DNA of 64,000 bases from an uncultured Ilyobacter sp. (GTDB lineage: Bacteria > Fusobacteriota > Fusobacteriia > Fusobacteriales > Fusobacteriaceae). Positions 27,099 to 36,094 of this stretch are shown here, piece by piece; position 1 is the stretch's first letter; every line of letters begins with the position of its first letter. The DNA lies in the NCBI RefSeq assembly GCF_963668515.1, contig NZ_OY764864.1:1459361-1523360 (forward strand), given 5' to 3'. The position numbers and the translations under genes are program-made. Under the pieces are notes generated by a model that was not told the DNA's origin, searched no databases, and worked only from the letters and a program-made list of their open reading frames with translations.

Positions 27099-27863
27099 CT
27101 AGCCCCGCGGCGGGATGGGGATTCCCAGGAAGGCCATCACCTGCTTCAGATCCTCCCAGGCTTTGACCTTTTCGCCCGGGCTGCGCAGCAGGTACGCCGG
27201 ATGGAACGTCGGCATCAGCTTCGCCGCCGGCAAACCTTCGTCCATCAGCCCCGGCGGCGGAAAATCGTGGAACTGGCCGCGTAGCCGGCTGATCGGCGTC
27301 TTCGTCTGTAGCAGCGTCTGCGACGCCGGTCGCCCCAGCGTCACAATCACCTTCGGCCGCAGAATCGAGAGCTGCCAGTACAGATACGGCGAGCACGTGT
27401 TCATTTCCTCTTCGGTGGGCGTGCGATTGCCCGGCGGACGGCACTTCACGATGTTGCAGATATAAACCTGCTTACGCGTCAGCGACATCGCCTCGATCAT
27501 TTTCGTCAGCAACTGGCCCGCGCGCCCGACGAAGGGGATGCCCTGTTTGTCCTCGTCGGCCCCCGGCCCCTCGCCCACGAACACGAGTTCCGGCCGCGCA
27601 CACCCGTCGCCGAAAACCGCCTGCGTTCGCTGCTCATGCAAAACGCATTTGGCACAGCCACGCACGTTCGCCTGGTCGTATTCTTCTAGCGCCTTCGCGG
27701 CGTCCGCTTCGGACAGGCCGTCGTCGTCACTCGCGCCCCCGCCGGCGGCCGGCTGAGCTGCCGCAGCCTCGGCCCGCGGCCAATGCCGCACGCCCAACCG
27801 GGACTCATTGCGCAGCCAGTGTCGCAGAGTGAGATTACCTGTATCTGTGGTTGGTTCTCGCAC
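27099..27863 (-). CDS. Family 4 uracil-DNA glycosylase (Fe-S)
   Basis: 254 residues if the GTG at 27863 is the start. That choice puts the family N-terminus [13 protein letters not shown] about 13 residues in; no ATG fits. It has the UDG family 4 motifs: [23 protein letters not shown] (uracil-binding loop), then [13 protein letters not shown] and TFHPAYLLR. Four cysteines (GCAKC pair, VKC and NTC) suit the 4Fe-4S cluster of this family. It removes uracil from deaminated DNA. It is divergent from the next gene with 72 bases between starts. Confidence 0.88.
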   Translation of the reverse strand: MREPTTDTGNLTLRHWLRNESRLGVRHWPRAEAAAAQPAAGGGASDDDGLSEADAAKALEEYDQANVRGCAKCVLHEQRTQAVFGDGCARPELVFVGEGPGADEDKQGIPFVGRAGQLLTKMIEAMSLTRKQVYICNIVKCRPPGNRTPTEEEMNTCSPYLYWQLSILRPKVIVTLGRPASQTLLQTKTPISRLRGQFHDFPPPGLMDEGLPAAKLMPTFHPAYLLRSPGEKVKAWEDLKQVMAFLGIPIPPRG

Positions 27864-27935
27864 GATGTAGAGGATACCGGCGGCATACGCCGCACGGCAA
27901 GCACGCGCAGGAACTGCGCTCTTCGAAAGGACGCC

Positions 27936-29777
27936 GTGAGACACCAAACACTGCACGCTAACGTACTTCCGATCATCGCCGTTTTGACCTTGCTCGCAGC
28001 CGGTACAAGTCCGCTGCTCGCCCAAACCGAGGCCGATGCCCCGGACGCCGATTTGGATACGGCCCCGCCGCAACTTTTCTCGCCCACGCTCGGGCGACCT
28101 GTCTTCGTGGCGCCCGGCGAAACATTCCAGGTTGCGGCGAATGTGCCGTCCGTGCCGACCGGCGTTCAATGCACGCTGGTCTATAGCCGCGATCGGCAGC
28201 AACGCTACGCGCTCGAAACGCCCGAAGGCGGCGCCACTGCGATTGCACAGGGCCAGCCGTTGGAACTGCGTGTTCCGCTCGATGTGCCGCAGCGAACATA
28301 CAACCTGGAAATCCGCGCCGGCCAGCACGTGCTGCGCGGCCGCCACTGCGTCGCGGTCGGCAAGGTCGGAGACTCCGTACGAATCGTGCATCTCTCGAAT
28401 ATGAACCTGGGCGATCCCGGTGCCCCGGCGTTCGACGAAGACCTGATCAATGAAATCAATCTCGTCGCGCCAACGCTGATCGTTGCGACCGGCGACTATC
28501 TCGATGCTCTGCATCCCGATCCGGAGCAGGGCTGGTGCGCGCTGGTGGACGCCCTCACGCGCTTCGATGCCCCGATTCTCATGGCGTGCGGCGAGCACGA
28601 CGACATCACGCTCTACAGCAAGTACGTCGCGCCAAGCCCGGTCGGCGTCGTCAACATCGGCCAACATCGCTGCGTGGTTCTCTACGACCATACGCGGGCC
28701 CCGGTCGAACGCGACGCCGAGCAACTCCACTGGCTCGACGGGCTGCTTGGACAACAGAACTTCGCCGGCCTGACGTTTGTCGTCTCACACAACGACTATC
28801 CGAATCTGCTGGAATACTGGCGACGGGCGAACGTACTCGGCAATCGCGTCCGCGCCGGACGGCTGGCGCTGTGGTTCGTCGGTGGGCACACGGACTGGGA
28901 CAACCATTCATACCGCGGCTTACTCGATCAAGCGCGGCCGTTGGTCTATCTGCGCACGCACCAGTCGTCGCATGCGCCCCGGGAGGGCGCAACGGGAACC
29001 AGCCATTACCGCATCGTGGACGTCGCCAACAACTGTGTCGTATTGCCGGAACCGCAAGACGATCCCGGTCAGGTGCCGCCTTCGACGCCGCTCGGATATC
29101 TGTCTTCAACGTGTGAGGGACGCAGCGACGGCACTGAGACCATCCTGAACGTCAACGTCGCAAACAATCTGCCGTATCGCCTCAACGGTCTGGCCCAGTG
29201 GGTGCGGTTGAAGAAGCTGCCAAGCTGCAAGCCCTGGTGCATGGGTGGACGTCTGGAGGAAGTAATTGATCGCGGCGAGTACTGGGAATGTTGCCTGCGG
29301 CTGAATGCCCCGGATAAGGGCTCGGTCAGGGCCATCGCCGGCAGCGGCCCCCCGCCGGCGGCGTCGCGTGTTTCGGTCGAATTCCAGGCTGGCGACACGC
29401 TGGTCTTCGAGGAACACACCACCGCTGACAACGTCACATTCGCCACACTGGCCGGCCACGCGCCGGTCGTACACCTGACCAACACCGGCGGCAGAATGGT
29501 GACCATTTCCCCGCTGATCCGGCTGGACGGCAACCCTGTGCCCTACCGCCCCGCCGAGGGCGACGCGACTTTCGCGACGACCTACGGCCTCAACCTGGCC
29601 CCCGGCGACGGGATCAGCTTGCAGCTTGATTTATCGGCCGCTACAGTCGAAGTAGGTCGGCGGGAGTTGCAGGTCTATCTGCGTGGTCTACCTGCGGTCG
29701 TCCCCCATTGCCGGCCGGTTCGGGTCGTAGTAACTGAGCGGCCCGATGCGGTGCCGGCAGCGCCCGTGGGTCGCTGA
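27936..29777 (+). CDS. Secreted metallophosphoesterase-like protein with degenerate active site
   Basis: 613 residues from a GTG at 27936 with AAAGGA upstream; a signal peptide (VLPIIAVLTLLAAG ending PLLAQ) follows. The central domain follows the calcineurin-like order, but key residues differ: SNMN in place of DxH, GDYLD for GDxxD, GEHD for GNHD, SHND, and GGHTD for GHxH. Two or more metal ligands are therefore absent or changed, and catalysis is doubtful. The C-terminal third is beta-rich (TILNVNVANNLPYRLNGLAQ), probably an Ig-like or carbohydrate-contacting part. The role is unknown. Confidence 0.72.
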   Translation: MRHQTLHANVLPIIAVLTLLAAGTSPLLAQTEADAPDADLDTAPPQLFSPTLGRPVFVAPGETFQVAANVPSVPTGVQCTLVYSRDRQQRYALETPEGGATAIAQGQPLELRVPLDVPQRTYNLEIRAGQHVLRGRHCVAVGKVGDSVRIVHLSNMNLGDPGAPAFDEDLINEINLVAPTLIVATGDYLDALHPDPEQGWCALVDALTRFDAPILMACGEHDDITLYSKYVAPSPVGVVNIGQHRCVVLYDHTRAPVERDAEQLHWLDGLLGQQNFAGLTFVVSHNDYPNLLEYWRRANVLGNRVRAGRLALWFVGGHTDWDNHSYRGLLDQARPLVYLRTHQSSHAPREGATGTSHYRIVDVANNCVVLPEPQDDPGQVPPSTPLGYLSSTCEGRSDGTETILNVNVANNLPYRLNGLAQWVRLKKLPSCKPWCMGGRLEEVIDRGEYWECCLRLNAPDKGSVRAIAGSGPPPAASRVSVEFQAGDTLVFEEHTTADNVTFATLAGHAPVVHLTNTGGRMVTISPLIRLDGNPVPYRPAEGDATFATTYGLNLAPGDGISLQLDLSAATVEVGRRELQVYLRGLPAVVPHCRPVRVVVTERPDAVPAAPVGR

Positions 29778-29839
29778 CGGGCGCACGACTATTCGCGGAA
29801 GCCAGGGAACCGAGCCAACTCCGGCTGTTGGGGAGCGTC

Positions 29840-30589
29840 ATGATAGAGAAGCCGCCGCTGAAACCACTGTCGCTAACGATCTTCTTCCCGTGCTACAACG
29901 AGGAGGCGAACGTTGAGCAGGTGACGCGTAAGGCGGTCGAAGTCGGCCGGCAGGTCGCGGACGACCTCGAAGTGCTCATCGTCAATGACGGCAGCAAGGA
30001 CGGCACCAAAGAGATCGCCGACCGGCTCGCCGAAGAGATTCCTGAAGTGCGGGCCGTGCACAACAATCCCAATCGCGGCTACGGCGGGGCGCTGCAACGC
30101 GGCTTTCGCGAAGCGACCAAGAACTGGATCTTCTACACCGACGGCGACGGGCAGTTCGACCTGGGCGAGATTCCACGCGTGCTGCCGCTGCTGGCGCAGT
30201 ACGATATCGTCTCGTGCTACCGACTCGATCGCAAAGACCCGTTCATGCGCAAGGCCAACGCCTTCGCCTGGTCCACGCTGGTGAACATGCTGTTTCACAT
30301 TGGTGTGAAGGACATCGACGGGGCCTTCAAGTTCTATCCCAAGTCGTTCATCGACGCGATCGAGTTGCACAGCACCGGCGCGCTGATCGATACGGAAATG
30401 CTCGCCAAAGCCCGCAACCTGAACCTCTCCATCGGCCAGGTCGGCGTAAACCACTACCCCCGCACCGCTGGCGAACAAACGGGCGCGAATCTGAAGGTGA
30501 TTCTGCGCGCGTTCAAAGAGCTGTTTAAGCTGTATCGTCAGATTAAGCGCGAAGGTAAGAAGAGCGGGGCCGAGGGGGCAAGGGGCTAA
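29840..30589 (+). CDS. GT2 family glycosyltransferase (dolichyl-phosphate mannosyltransferase-like)
   Basis: 249 residues from the ATG at 29840 with GGGGAG upstream; an ATG 12 bases earlier is the alternative. GT-A fold signatures are LTIFFPCYNEEANVEQV, VLIVNDGSKDGT and the metal-binding DGDGQFDLGE. A Lys-rich C-terminal tail (FKELFKLYRQIKREGKK) follows, and no long hydrophobic segments are present. It probably transfers a sugar to a lipid or protein acceptor at the cytoplasmic face. The adjoining genes do not fix the acceptor. Confidence 0.85.
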   Translation: MIEKPPLKPLSLTIFFPCYNEEANVEQVTRKAVEVGRQVADDLEVLIVNDGSKDGTKEIADRLAEEIPEVRAVHNNPNRGYGGALQRGFREATKNWIFYTDGDGQFDLGEIPRVLPLLAQYDIVSCYRLDRKDPFMRKANAFAWSTLVNMLFHIGVKDIDGAFKFYPKSFIDAIELHSTGALIDTEMLAKARNLNLSIGQVGVNHYPRTAGEQTGANLKVILRAFKELFKLYRQIKREGKKSGAEGARG

Positions 30590-30730
30590 GCGGGCAAGTG
30601 CGTAGCGGCCGATCCTCCCCCGCTACCGCCACGCCCTAAACCCTGAATCCCGCCCCCGGAAAACCCTCCCCACCGTCGGCAACCCGGGTACAATGGAGGC
30701 GTGGCACACACGTCCTGTGGAGGCACAGTC

Positions 30731-31531
30731 ATGCAAACCAGTACCGAAAGCGTCATCCTGCATTACGACCTCGTTGGGGACGATTCACACGATCCGATTC
30801 TGTTCGTACACGGCTTCCCGCTCGCGGGCGAGATGTGGCGGCCGGCAGCCGAACGGATTTGCGGCGATGGCTGGCGGTGTGTCCTGCCTGACTTGCGCGG
30901 CCACGGCCGCAGCGATACCACCGCCGAAGCCAGTATCCGGGCCTACGCTGACGACCTGGCCCATCTGCTCGACAATCTCGGCGAGACGCAACCGGCCGTA
31001 GTCTGCGGCTTGTCGATGGGCGGCGTGATCACGCTGGAGTTCTACCGCCGATATCCGCACCGCGTGCGTGGCATGGTGTTGTGCGATTGCCGCGCGACGC
31101 CGGAAACGCCGGAAGGCCGGGACGAACGCCGGGCGGTGGCCCAGCGCGTGCTCGACGAGGGCAACGGCCCCTTGGCCGAACAGATGATCGCGAAGCTCTT
31201 TGCCCCCGGCGCCGATCGCACGTTGCGTGACTATTGGCAGGAGCGGATCGCCGCAACCAATCCCATCGGCGTAATCACAGCACTGAAGGCCCTGGCCGAA
31301 CGGCCCGACGCTGTGCCGACGCTTGCGACCATTAATGTGCCGACGTTGCTCGTGTTCGGAACGCGCGACGTGATCTCGCCGCCGGAAGTCGGCCGACAAA
31401 TGCAGGCGGCAATTCCGAACAGCCGGCTGGATCTGGTATCCGATGCGGGCCATCTACCGCCGTTGGAACAGCCGGATGTGTTTGCGGACGCGCTGCGGCG
31501 GTTTCTGGCGGAGGTTCGGGAAAGCGAATAG
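30731..31531 (+). CDS. Alpha/beta hydrolase
   Basis: 266 residues from the ATG at 30731, chosen because GGAGG lies 8 bases upstream. The oxyanion-hole motif is FVHGFPLAGEMW, the nucleophile elbow GLSMGG, the acid loop GTRDVISPPEVG and the catalytic His DAGHLPP. The layout resembles 3-oxoadipate enol-lactonase or epoxide hydrolase-type enzymes; the substrate cannot be fixed. No operon partner. Confidence 0.85.
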   Translation: MQTSTESVILHYDLVGDDSHDPILFVHGFPLAGEMWRPAAERICGDGWRCVLPDLRGHGRSDTTAEASIRAYADDLAHLLDNLGETQPAVVCGLSMGGVITLEFYRRYPHRVRGMVLCDCRATPETPEGRDERRAVAQRVLDEGNGPLAEQMIAKLFAPGADRTLRDYWQERIAATNPIGVITALKALAERPDAVPTLATINVPTLLVFGTRDVISPPEVGRQMQAAIPNSRLDLVSDAGHLPPLEQPDVFADALRRFLAEVRESE

Positions 31532-31645
31532 TACGTGTCGGCATAAACATCGATGCGTGGAGATTCTCGCAGCAGGTCGGCGCCGTTCGTAGGGTTGTGG
31601 CGGGCGGCGGGCAGAGCCAGCCCTACGTTGGCATGCTAGCGCTTA

Positions 31646-31834
31646 TTGTCACCCTACGGCCGGTACGGAGCCCGGCCGCTACGTATTGAGGCGATTTGTC
31701 ACCCTACGGCCGGTACGGAGCCCGGCCGCTACATACTGAGGCGATTTGTTACCCTACGGCCGGTACGGAGCCCGGCCGCTACGTACTGAGGCGATTTGTT
31801 ACCCTACGGCCGGTACGGAGCCCGGCCGCTACGC
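31646..31834. repeat. Tandem repeat, 50-bp unit, about 3.7 copies
   Basis: Units start at 31651, 31701, 31751 and 31801, each with ACCCTACGGCCGGTACGGAG and the inverted pair CGGCCGG/CCGGCCG. The copies differ at only a few positions. Each unit can form a short hairpin. Exact 50-bp spacing and near identity suggest recent expansion. Confidence 0.9.
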
Positions 31835-31967
31835 TCGACGACCGAGCAGAGTTCGGCCGCTACCACTTGAATCCTTGAATCCTCGGCTCCTTGAATCCTC
31901 ATCCCCAGATCCTCGAACCCTTTCCCTGCTCCTTGCCCTCTTGAATCCTCGTCCTGGCTTCGCGCGC

Positions 31968-32007
31968 AAAAATGATGCTGGCACGAGATCGGAATCTCGC
32001 GCCAGCA
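31968..32007 (-). terminator. Intrinsic terminator of the frameshifted lipoprotein gene
   Basis: On the minus strand a 14-bp stem (TGCTGGCGCGAGAT with TCCG loop and one G-U type mismatch) is followed by ATTTTTG. It lies about 30 bases beyond the stop at 32036. Confidence 0.7.
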
Positions 32008-32035
32008 CCAACGTCCCCCCGTCCTCCCGTTCCGC

Positions 32036-33629
32036 TTAATGCTTGCGCAACCGGATCATCAGCGCCGCGTTGTTGCCGTTGTTCTGGGCGGCGATGTCGA
32101 CCTTGTAGCTCTGCACATCAACCGTGCCGGACGTTGTCTGAACCTGGTCGACGAACACCTCTTTGGGAATCTGGTAGCTGAACGTGTTGCTGGCCGAGAG
32201 GGTCGTCACGTCCGCCGCCGGGACTTCGATTGTCGGGCCTTGCGTGTTGAAATTGGTGATCGCGGTTGTCCAGGTCGACGCGTCGATGTTGTCGATCTGC
32301 TGGTCGTTGGTATCGTAGTAAAACAGTTCCAGCCGATACGGCCAGCCAGTCATGAGCATACCAAAGTCGTCGACCGGCGGAGCCCACTCCAGCACCAGAT
32401 CCTGGGTGCCGTCGAAGACGATCTCCGCTGGACCGTTGAACGCGGCGAGCGAGCCCGGAGGCCCCCAATTGATCAGCTTCGGAATGCTCTTGAAGACGTA
32501 GTTGATCATGCGGGAATAGACGCCGGTCGTGCCATCGTCGAACGACACTTCGACGGTGAACGTGTCGCCGGTGTTCATGAAATCGTTCGGCACAACCCAC
32601 TGCTGATAGTGATTGGTGCCGTCGGGATCGAGCGCGTATGAACTGGCCGACCACAGCGTGCCGCCCGCGTTGCCGACGGTCGTCTTTGTCAGATACGCCG
32701 GCGCCGGGCCGGCGGCGCAATCACACGCACGCCGGTGATATTCTTCGTAAGCGTGCTCTCGGCACTGACTTCAAATGTGATGACGGTGTCCGATTTGAGC
32801 GATGTCTCGATTCCGTTCGTGTCGCCACTGAAGTACGGCGTAGCCTGCTGGTCGTCGATTTTGAGGTTCATGAAGAAGTTGATGTTAAGCCCGTCGGCTT
32901 CGCCCGGGTTGAGCTGGGCATCGTCGTCCATATCGTCGATTGTGCCGTCGCCGTCATCGTCGGCGTCGAATGTGTCGATCAGGGCCGTCCTGGTCGCGGT
33001 CGGCCTGCTGGGCGTCGTCGTCCGAAGCCGTGCCCGCGGCATCATCACCCCGGCCGAACGTCGGCACCCCGATCGGCACGCCGTCTTCATTGAGCCGCGC
33101 AATGACGCTGCCATCCGCGGCGGACTCGCCCAGATCAGCATCGGTGCCGGGCTCGATCGCGTCCTGCGTTGTGTCATCCGGGAACTGGATCGTGCCCAGG
33201 TTCGCATCGCCGACGAGCTCAAGTCCGGTCACGCCCTCATCGCCGTCAGTGCCGAACAAGACTGGGCCGCCCGGCTTTCCTTCCGGCATCACGACGGTAA
33301 CCATAAACGTGTCGCCGGTCTCGTCTTCGGGGATCTCGATCTCGAACTGGCCAGAGCCATCCGTCTGACCGGTGTAGGTTTCGAGCGTGTCGACCGACTG
33401 AACGAGCACCTGGTACGCCGGCTCGGTGGCTGCCTGTAAGTATGGCGCCCGCTTGGCCGATTCCGGCGCGACGATGCTGCCGCTGAGGGTGCGACTGGAT
33501 TGTGTCGTGCCCGACGTATCGTCTCCGGTGCCCTGGTCGGTGGTATCCGTCGTGGCGGGGGCAACCGCCGATAACCACTGCCGTGATGGCTGCGGTAAGA
33601 ATGAGGATGGTGTTGCGTCGCGAAAGCAT
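32036..33629 (-). pseudogene. Lipoprotein with EF-hand-like calcium repeats, three single-base frameshifts
   Basis: The start at 33629 has GGGAG 8 bases upstream and begins a lipoprotein signal (MLSRRNTILILTAAITAVV, lipobox VIGGC). The coding trace then moves through three other frames: +1 near 33558 (CCCCC run, minus strand), +1 near 32983 (CCC) and -1 near 32705 (CCC). Corrected, it would be about 530 residues. The N-terminal region is Thr/Asp-rich and contains a carboxypeptidase regulatory-like segment (YTGQTDGSGQFEIEIPEDE). A thrombospondin type 3/EF-hand run follows (DADDDGDGTIDD). The C-terminal beta domain holds TLWSASSYALDPDG. All three indels fall in C runs, so base-calling error is as likely as decay. 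The function is unknown; cell-surface and probably Ca-binding. Confidence 0.7.
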
Positions 33630-33980
33630 GCAGTGTCTCCCAAAGCAAGTGGCGAAATGTCCTGTCCGAATGACACGCGCTATCGACGGCCCGCCGAACA
33701 GGCTTGAGGGGACGAACCAACCGGCGGTTTTGCGCCCCGGCGGCGGCGAGATGATCGGTCGCGATCGGACACGCGTGGGCGCGGACGGCATTCGCGAATC
33801 GGCGTCATATCGCGAAAATGGGCACTTCATGAGCGGAATTATCAGGCGATGCCGCCCTAGCCACCTAGGAAAGGCCCGAGATTGAGTTTGCTTGCTTGGA
33901 TCGCCGACGAGTACGCTATGATCTTATCTATGCGTGTCGCGCAGAAACTCGCGGGCCACCGGACACGAGGAGCAAAATTG

Positions 33981-34904
33981 ATGAACCGTGCTGCCCTATG
34001 CATCACCCTGGCTGCATTGTTGGCCGTTACCGCTGTTGCGGAGGTTGAGAAGATCGAGGCCGGCAAGCCGTTCCCGACCTTCACGGCCAAGGACTTGATG
34101 ACCGGCAAGGACATCAAGCTCGAAGATTATCGCGGCAAGATCGTGCTGATCGACTTCTGGGCCACGTGGTGCAGCCCCTGCCGACGGGCGCTCCCCCATC
34201 TCAAGGAAGTCTATAAGGAATATCACGAGAAGGGCCTTGAGATCATCGGCATTTCGCTCGACCGGACGGCGGACGACTGCAAGCGTTTCGTCGAACGCGA
34301 GAAGCTGGAATGGCCGCAGATCGCCGAAGGCGGGCAATGGAACACGCGGCTGGCTAAGAAGTACGGCGTCAGTGCGATTCCGCAAGCGGTGCTGGTTGAT
34401 GCGGACGGCGTGGTAGTGGCCGAGCGCGTCGCCGGACCGCGGCTCAAGGAACTGATCGAATTCGCACTCAAGAAGGCCGGCGGGGAAAAGCTCAATCACG
34501 GTCCGACGGAGCAACATGGGCAAAAGATGCTGGAGAGCGCCAACGCCTATCGCGAGAAGCAGGACTGGGTGCGGGCGGATGCGATGTACCGGGCGATGAT
34601 CGCGCGCTATGAAGGCACGCCGGTTGCGGTCGAAGCACAGAAGCAACTCGACGAGATGCGCTCCGATGATCGCGTCGCGCGAATCCTCGACACGGCGGCC
34701 AAGAAGGCCAACGAGCAACGGGCAGCCCGCAACGTGAAGAAGTACCTGACGATGGCGCGCCATCTCGCAGACGCCGGCGACGATGAAGGCGCCGCCCGGT
34801 TCTATCAGCGCATCATCGATGAATATCCCGATACGGACGAAGCCAACACGGCCCGGGCGGAACTGGCAACGCTCAATACTGCCAGCGGGGACGACGGAGA
34901 GTAG
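33981..34904 (+). CDS. TlpA/ResA-like thioredoxin with a C-terminal TPR-like domain
   Basis: 307 residues from the ATG at 33981, which has GAGGAG 9 bases upstream and starts a signal peptide (ALCITLAALLAVTAVAE). The thioredoxin domain (about 25-165) has the redox motif WATWCSPCRRALPHL, a cis-Pro region VSAIPQAVLVD and the TlpA-type insertion. The C-terminal half (about 180-305) is helical with TPR-like units (AMYRAMIARYEGTP and ARFYQRIIDEYPDTDEA). Probably a periplasmic thiol-disulfide protein that acts on cytochrome maturation or envelope proteins through the helical partner domain. Confidence 0.85.
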   Translation: MNRAALCITLAALLAVTAVAEVEKIEAGKPFPTFTAKDLMTGKDIKLEDYRGKIVLIDFWATWCSPCRRALPHLKEVYKEYHEKGLEIIGISLDRTADDCKRFVEREKLEWPQIAEGGQWNTRLAKKYGVSAIPQAVLVDADGVVVAERVAGPRLKELIEFALKKAGGEKLNHGPTEQHGQKMLESANAYREKQDWVRADAMYRAMIARYEGTPVAVEAQKQLDEMRSDDRVARILDTAAKKANEQRAARNVKKYLTMARHLADAGDDEGAARFYQRIIDEYPDTDEANTARAELATLNTASGDDGE

Positions 34905-34914
34905 CCAACGGGAT

Positions 34915-34938
34915 GGCCGGCGTCAGCCTGCGCCGGCC
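34915..34938. terminator. 8-bp GC hairpin between convergent genes
   Basis: GGCCGGCG and CGCCGGCC flank an 8-base loop just past the TlpA-like stop. There is no T-run, so termination is only inferred. Confidence 0.35.
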
Positions 34939-34985
34939 CGTAACGACTGCTACCGGTTCACGGCAAGATGTACAACTGATTCTGA

Positions 34986-35984
34986 TCACTCAGGATGGGG
35001 AGGAGCGACGACAGTCACCCAAGCGCTCCAGCCGCAGGTCTCCACAATCTCGCCGGCGATGGTGCGGGCCCTCGCCCAGTCCGAATCAGATTTCCACTTC
35101 GCAGCGGTCCAGAAAGCAGCGTCGCTGTCACGACGTGCAAAGATCTCCACGATTTCGTCTACGCGCGGCGGCACGCCTGCGTCCAAGATTCCTGCGTTCA
35201 CAACCGGACTCAGCCAGCGCGATTCGCACTGCTCGCATTCGTCTGCAACATCTCCCAATGTGAACGGAACCAGCTTGGGCCGCTTGTTTCCCCGACCCTC
35301 CACAAGATCCCCCAGAAGCGCATCGGGACTCCGCAGCACGTTCACAACTGCCCGACGAAGCAAACTGTACCTCAAACGGAGAACCTTATCGTCACCGAAA
35401 CGGTTGTCGCGTTGAAGAGTCCGCAGCATCGCATTCGTGTTCTCAATCAGGGCGGGAATATTCGCAATGCTGGCCTTCGCCTCCGGCAGATCATACGGCT
35501 GGATCACGCCGATTTGCAGAAGCCGATGCGGATAGGCGACATAGCCGGTGCGCGCGGGATCGAAAACACGCAACAGACACGTGCTCGCAATACACGCAAG
35601 GCCGACCCCCTCTTCGAATTGATACGCCGTCTCCCGCCGGCCAAGTTGCGACCAGAGTTCGATCAGCGACCGAGACAACGTGGCAACGGTTTCATCCTGA
35701 ATCCACTCGACGGACGAAACCACGCGTCCGAAGTGCTCCATCAGCACATTGGCATACCGGAATGGCCCGTACGATCGAAATGTTCGCCCGCAGACATGCG
35801 GCTCGTCAACCCGTCTGGCGGCGCTCGTTTCGACGAGCAGGTACGCCAGATCGGAGAACTCCGCCAGGCAATACGCCGCTTGGGCGTGCTTTGAGGCCAA
35901 ATCGGGCCACTCACGCTCAATGCGCCTGTGCATGCGGCGTTTGTCGCACAGTCTCCACCGCAGCCATTGATAAATGGCCGTCAT
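34986..35984 (-). CDS. Hypothetical protein
   Basis: 332 residues, rich in Arg and helical throughout, with a short Trp-rich N-terminus (YQWLRWRLCDKRRMHRR). I recognise no domain, no signal peptide and no membrane helix. Notable features are a Cys pair (ADECEQCESRWL) and a Trp-rich C-terminus. A start further downstream is possible because the AGGAG before the ATG lies too close. It is convergent with the TlpA-like gene and lies in the same direction as the EF-G-like gene upstream. No function is proposed. Confidence 0.6.
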   Translation of the reverse strand: MTAIYQWLRWRLCDKRRMHRRIEREWPDLASKHAQAAYCLAEFSDLAYLLVETSAARRVDEPHVCGRTFRSYGPFRYANVLMEHFGRVVSSVEWIQDETVATLSRSLIELWSQLGRRETAYQFEEGVGLACIASTCLLRVFDPARTGYVAYPHRLLQIGVIQPYDLPEAKASIANIPALIENTNAMLRTLQRDNRFGDDKVLRLRYSLLRRAVVNVLRSPDALLGDLVEGRGNKRPKLVPFTLGDVADECEQCESRWLSPVVNAGILDAGVPPRVDEIVEIFARRDSDAAFWTAAKWKSDSDWARARTIAGEIVETCGWSAWVTVVAPPHPE

Positions 35985-36094
35985 CTCCTGGCCCCATCCA
36001 AGACGTCGACCATGTTAAAACAGCGCGCACAAAGACCGGGGCCCCGAGCAACCAGTCGGCCCCTTGAACCCCAGAACCGTGGGCTCCTGCCGTC

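Larger units (their letters stand above)
31532..32035. other. 504-bp intergenic region containing tandem repeats and a terminator
   Basis: After the hydrolase stop there is a 50-bp tandem repeat, then a region rich in TTGAATCCTC motifs, then a hairpin ending the next minus-strand gene. Short open frames across the repeat encode repetitive peptides (YGRYGARPL) with no family resemblance and are not credible genes. Confidence 0.6.

Noticed and set aside
31651..31834. CRISPR-like array
   Set aside because: Unit and spacing look regular, but whole 50-bp units are near identical; there are no unique spacers and no cas genes.
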